A DNA stretch of 64,000 nt from Lentisphaerota bacterium. GTDB lineage: Bacteria; Verrucomicrobiota; Kiritimatiellia; UBA8416; JAIOPI01. Each line of letters starts with the position of its first letter. Positions within the stretch are counted from its first letter, which is position 1. The stretch is from contig JAIOPI010000033.1 of assembly GCA_021413965.1 (NCBI GenBank), positions 124,001 to 188,000 on the forward strand. The letters run 5' to 3'. This document shows positions 63,070 to 64,000 of the stretch, piece after piece. The position numbers and the translations under genes were made by a program. The notes beneath the pieces were generated by a model. That model did no database searches. It was not told the origin of the DNA and worked only from the letters and a program-made list of their open reading frames with translations.

Positions 63070-64000
63070 TCAGGCAATCACGAGGGTGAAGGCATCGCCG
63101 CGATTCGCAAAGGTCAGGGCCTGGCGCTCAGGCGTCACCGCACGACCATCCAGCATCCATGTGGCGTCAGCGGACGCGCCGTGTACGATCACCCGGAAGC
63201 GTTCACGCGCAAACTCCGGAAAGCCCGTCCCCCCATCGCGCCTGGCGGTCAGCGTCAGTTGCCTTCCGGATCGCACCAGCGTGATCCGTGTGCGCACGCT
63301 GGCGCCGGCGGCGTGCGCATCGGTGAGGCCATCGTCCTCCTGCAGACGAGACGTGAACACGCCATCCTCCGCCGGAAGGAACACGTGCAGATCGAGTTGC
63401 ACGGGGCGCAGCCCCTGGGTCGTCTCCGGAACATCGGGGAGCATCGGCACGACCGCGCCGCCTCGCGCGTACAGCGGGATGCGCTCCAGAGGGGCCTCGG
63501 CTACGATCTGCCGTGGCCCCGTGATGCTGGCCCCGGTGTACCAATCGATCCACGTTCCCGCCGGCAGGTACACCGAGCGTCGCGTGTCGCCCGCCCGCAG
63601 CACCGGCGCCACGAGCAGCGCCGGGCCGAACAGATACTGATCCTCGATGTCGCGGGCGCGGCGGTCGGCCTGATAATCAAACACCAGCGGGCGCTGGACG
63701 GGCGCCCCGGTCTCGGCCGACAGGACGAAGGCGCTGTACACATAAGGCAACAGCCGGTACCGAAGCTGGATGGCCTCGCGGCAAATTGCTTCAATCAACG
63801 GCCCAAACGTCCACGGATATTGATCCGGCTGGCCCGCGGCATTGTGGTTGCGGCAGAAAGGCGTCAGGGCGCCATATTGCATCCAGCGCGCGAGCAGTTC
63901 GCCGTGACACGGTTCGTTGAAGCCGCCGATGTCCGCGCCCACGAAGGGTTGCCCGGACAGCCCAAAGGCCGCCGCCATGGGGAGGCTCATGGCCAGATGC
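63070..64000 (-). CDS. GH31 family glycosidase, C-terminal part (cut by window end)
   Basis: Only the last 310 codons are inside the window; the frame is open through 64000, and HLAMSLPMAAAFGLSGQPFVGADIGGF is continuous with it, so ATG 63988-63990 is internal. The GADIGGFNEPCHGELLARWMQYGALTPFCRNHN block and LPAGTWIDWYTG / IPLYARGGAVVPM segments are typical of GH31 alpha-glucosidases and alpha-xylosidases. The nucleophile and acid/base aspartates lie upstream of the window. The C-terminal beta-sandwich domain (LHVFLPAEDGVFTSRLQEDDGLTDAH) is complete. Confidence 0.9.
   Translation of the reverse strand, partial: HLAMSLPMAAAFGLSGQPFVGADIGGFNEPCHGELLARWMQYGALTPFCRNHNAAGQPDQYPWTFGPLIEAICREAIQLRYRLLPYVYSAFVLSAETGAPVQRPLVFDYQADRRARDIEDQYLFGPALLVAPVLRAGDTRRSVYLPAGTWIDWYTGASITGPRQIVAEAPLERIPLYARGGAVVPMLPDVPETTQGLRPVQLDLHVFLPAEDGVFTSRLQEDDGLTDAHAAGASVRTRITLVRSGRQLTLTARRDGGTGFPEFARERFRVIVHGASADATWMLDGRAVTPERQALTFANRGDAFTLVIA

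Overview
The window is 64 kb of GC-rich DNA (very high GC at third codon positions, judged by eye). The gene content suggests a free-living member of the PVC superphylum, most likely Kiritimatiellota, Lentisphaerota or Verrucomicrobiota. Reasons: giant secreted proteins built from polymorphic-outer-membrane-protein (PMP) repeats, CotH and lamin-tail domains; TPR/GT-C membrane proteins; a non-pyrrolysine MttB homologue; a UroD-like methyltransferase; sialate O-acetylesterase; and GH42 and GH31 enzymes. This is inference from protein families; there is no rRNA or marker gene. I found no tRNA, rRNA or CRISPR array.

Layout. 1-3.4 kb: a zinc-type dehydrogenase facing a translationally coupled StrS-type aminotransferase and glycine-amidinotransferase-like enzyme. 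3.6-16.7 kb: two giant secreted proteins on the minus strand (2028-residue CotH/lamin-tail/LamG; 2270-residue PMP/fibronectin-like), followed by a divergent AraC-type regulator. 17.8-31.1 kb: a surface-glycan-like block with two duplicated GT2 glycosyltransferases at its edges, a WbuC-type cupin, a radical SAM protein, and a minus-strand run of a YfhO/TPR fusion, two TPR membrane proteins and an SGNH hydrolase. 31.3-41.7 kb: two tandem paralogous secreted PMP/InlB-type proteins (2001 and 1227 aa), then a second AraC paralogue. 43-48.6 kb: a Rieske oxygenase, FAD amine oxidase and MttB-family methyltransferase in one direction with a divergent UroD-family methyltransferase, which looks like a methylated-amine module. 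48.8-64 kb: a GlcG/HbpS protein, a C45-type amidohydrolase, then carbohydrate genes (AGE epimerase, an unknown 616-aa protein, Gfo/Idh/MocA, sialate O-acetylesterase, alkaline phosphatase, GH42, and a GH31 cut by the window end) interrupted by a RAYT-type transposase.

The most striking structure is not a gene. At least six families of palindromic repeats are scattered through the window. Two of them sit in-frame inside three consecutive TPR membrane-protein genes, one occurs at equivalent places in two paralogues, one half-copy supplies the C-terminus of the epimerase, and one is nested in another. A REP-associated tyrosine transposase lies in the same window. The largest membrane-protein gene also carries perfect 4x7-bp tandem repeats that could cause phase variation.

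A possible link between regions, as inference only: the GT-C/TPR and GT2 genes could glycosylate the giant exported proteins, and the AraC paralogues next to the PMP genes could control them through a shared ATACAC box lying about 140-150 bp upstream of all three PMP starts.
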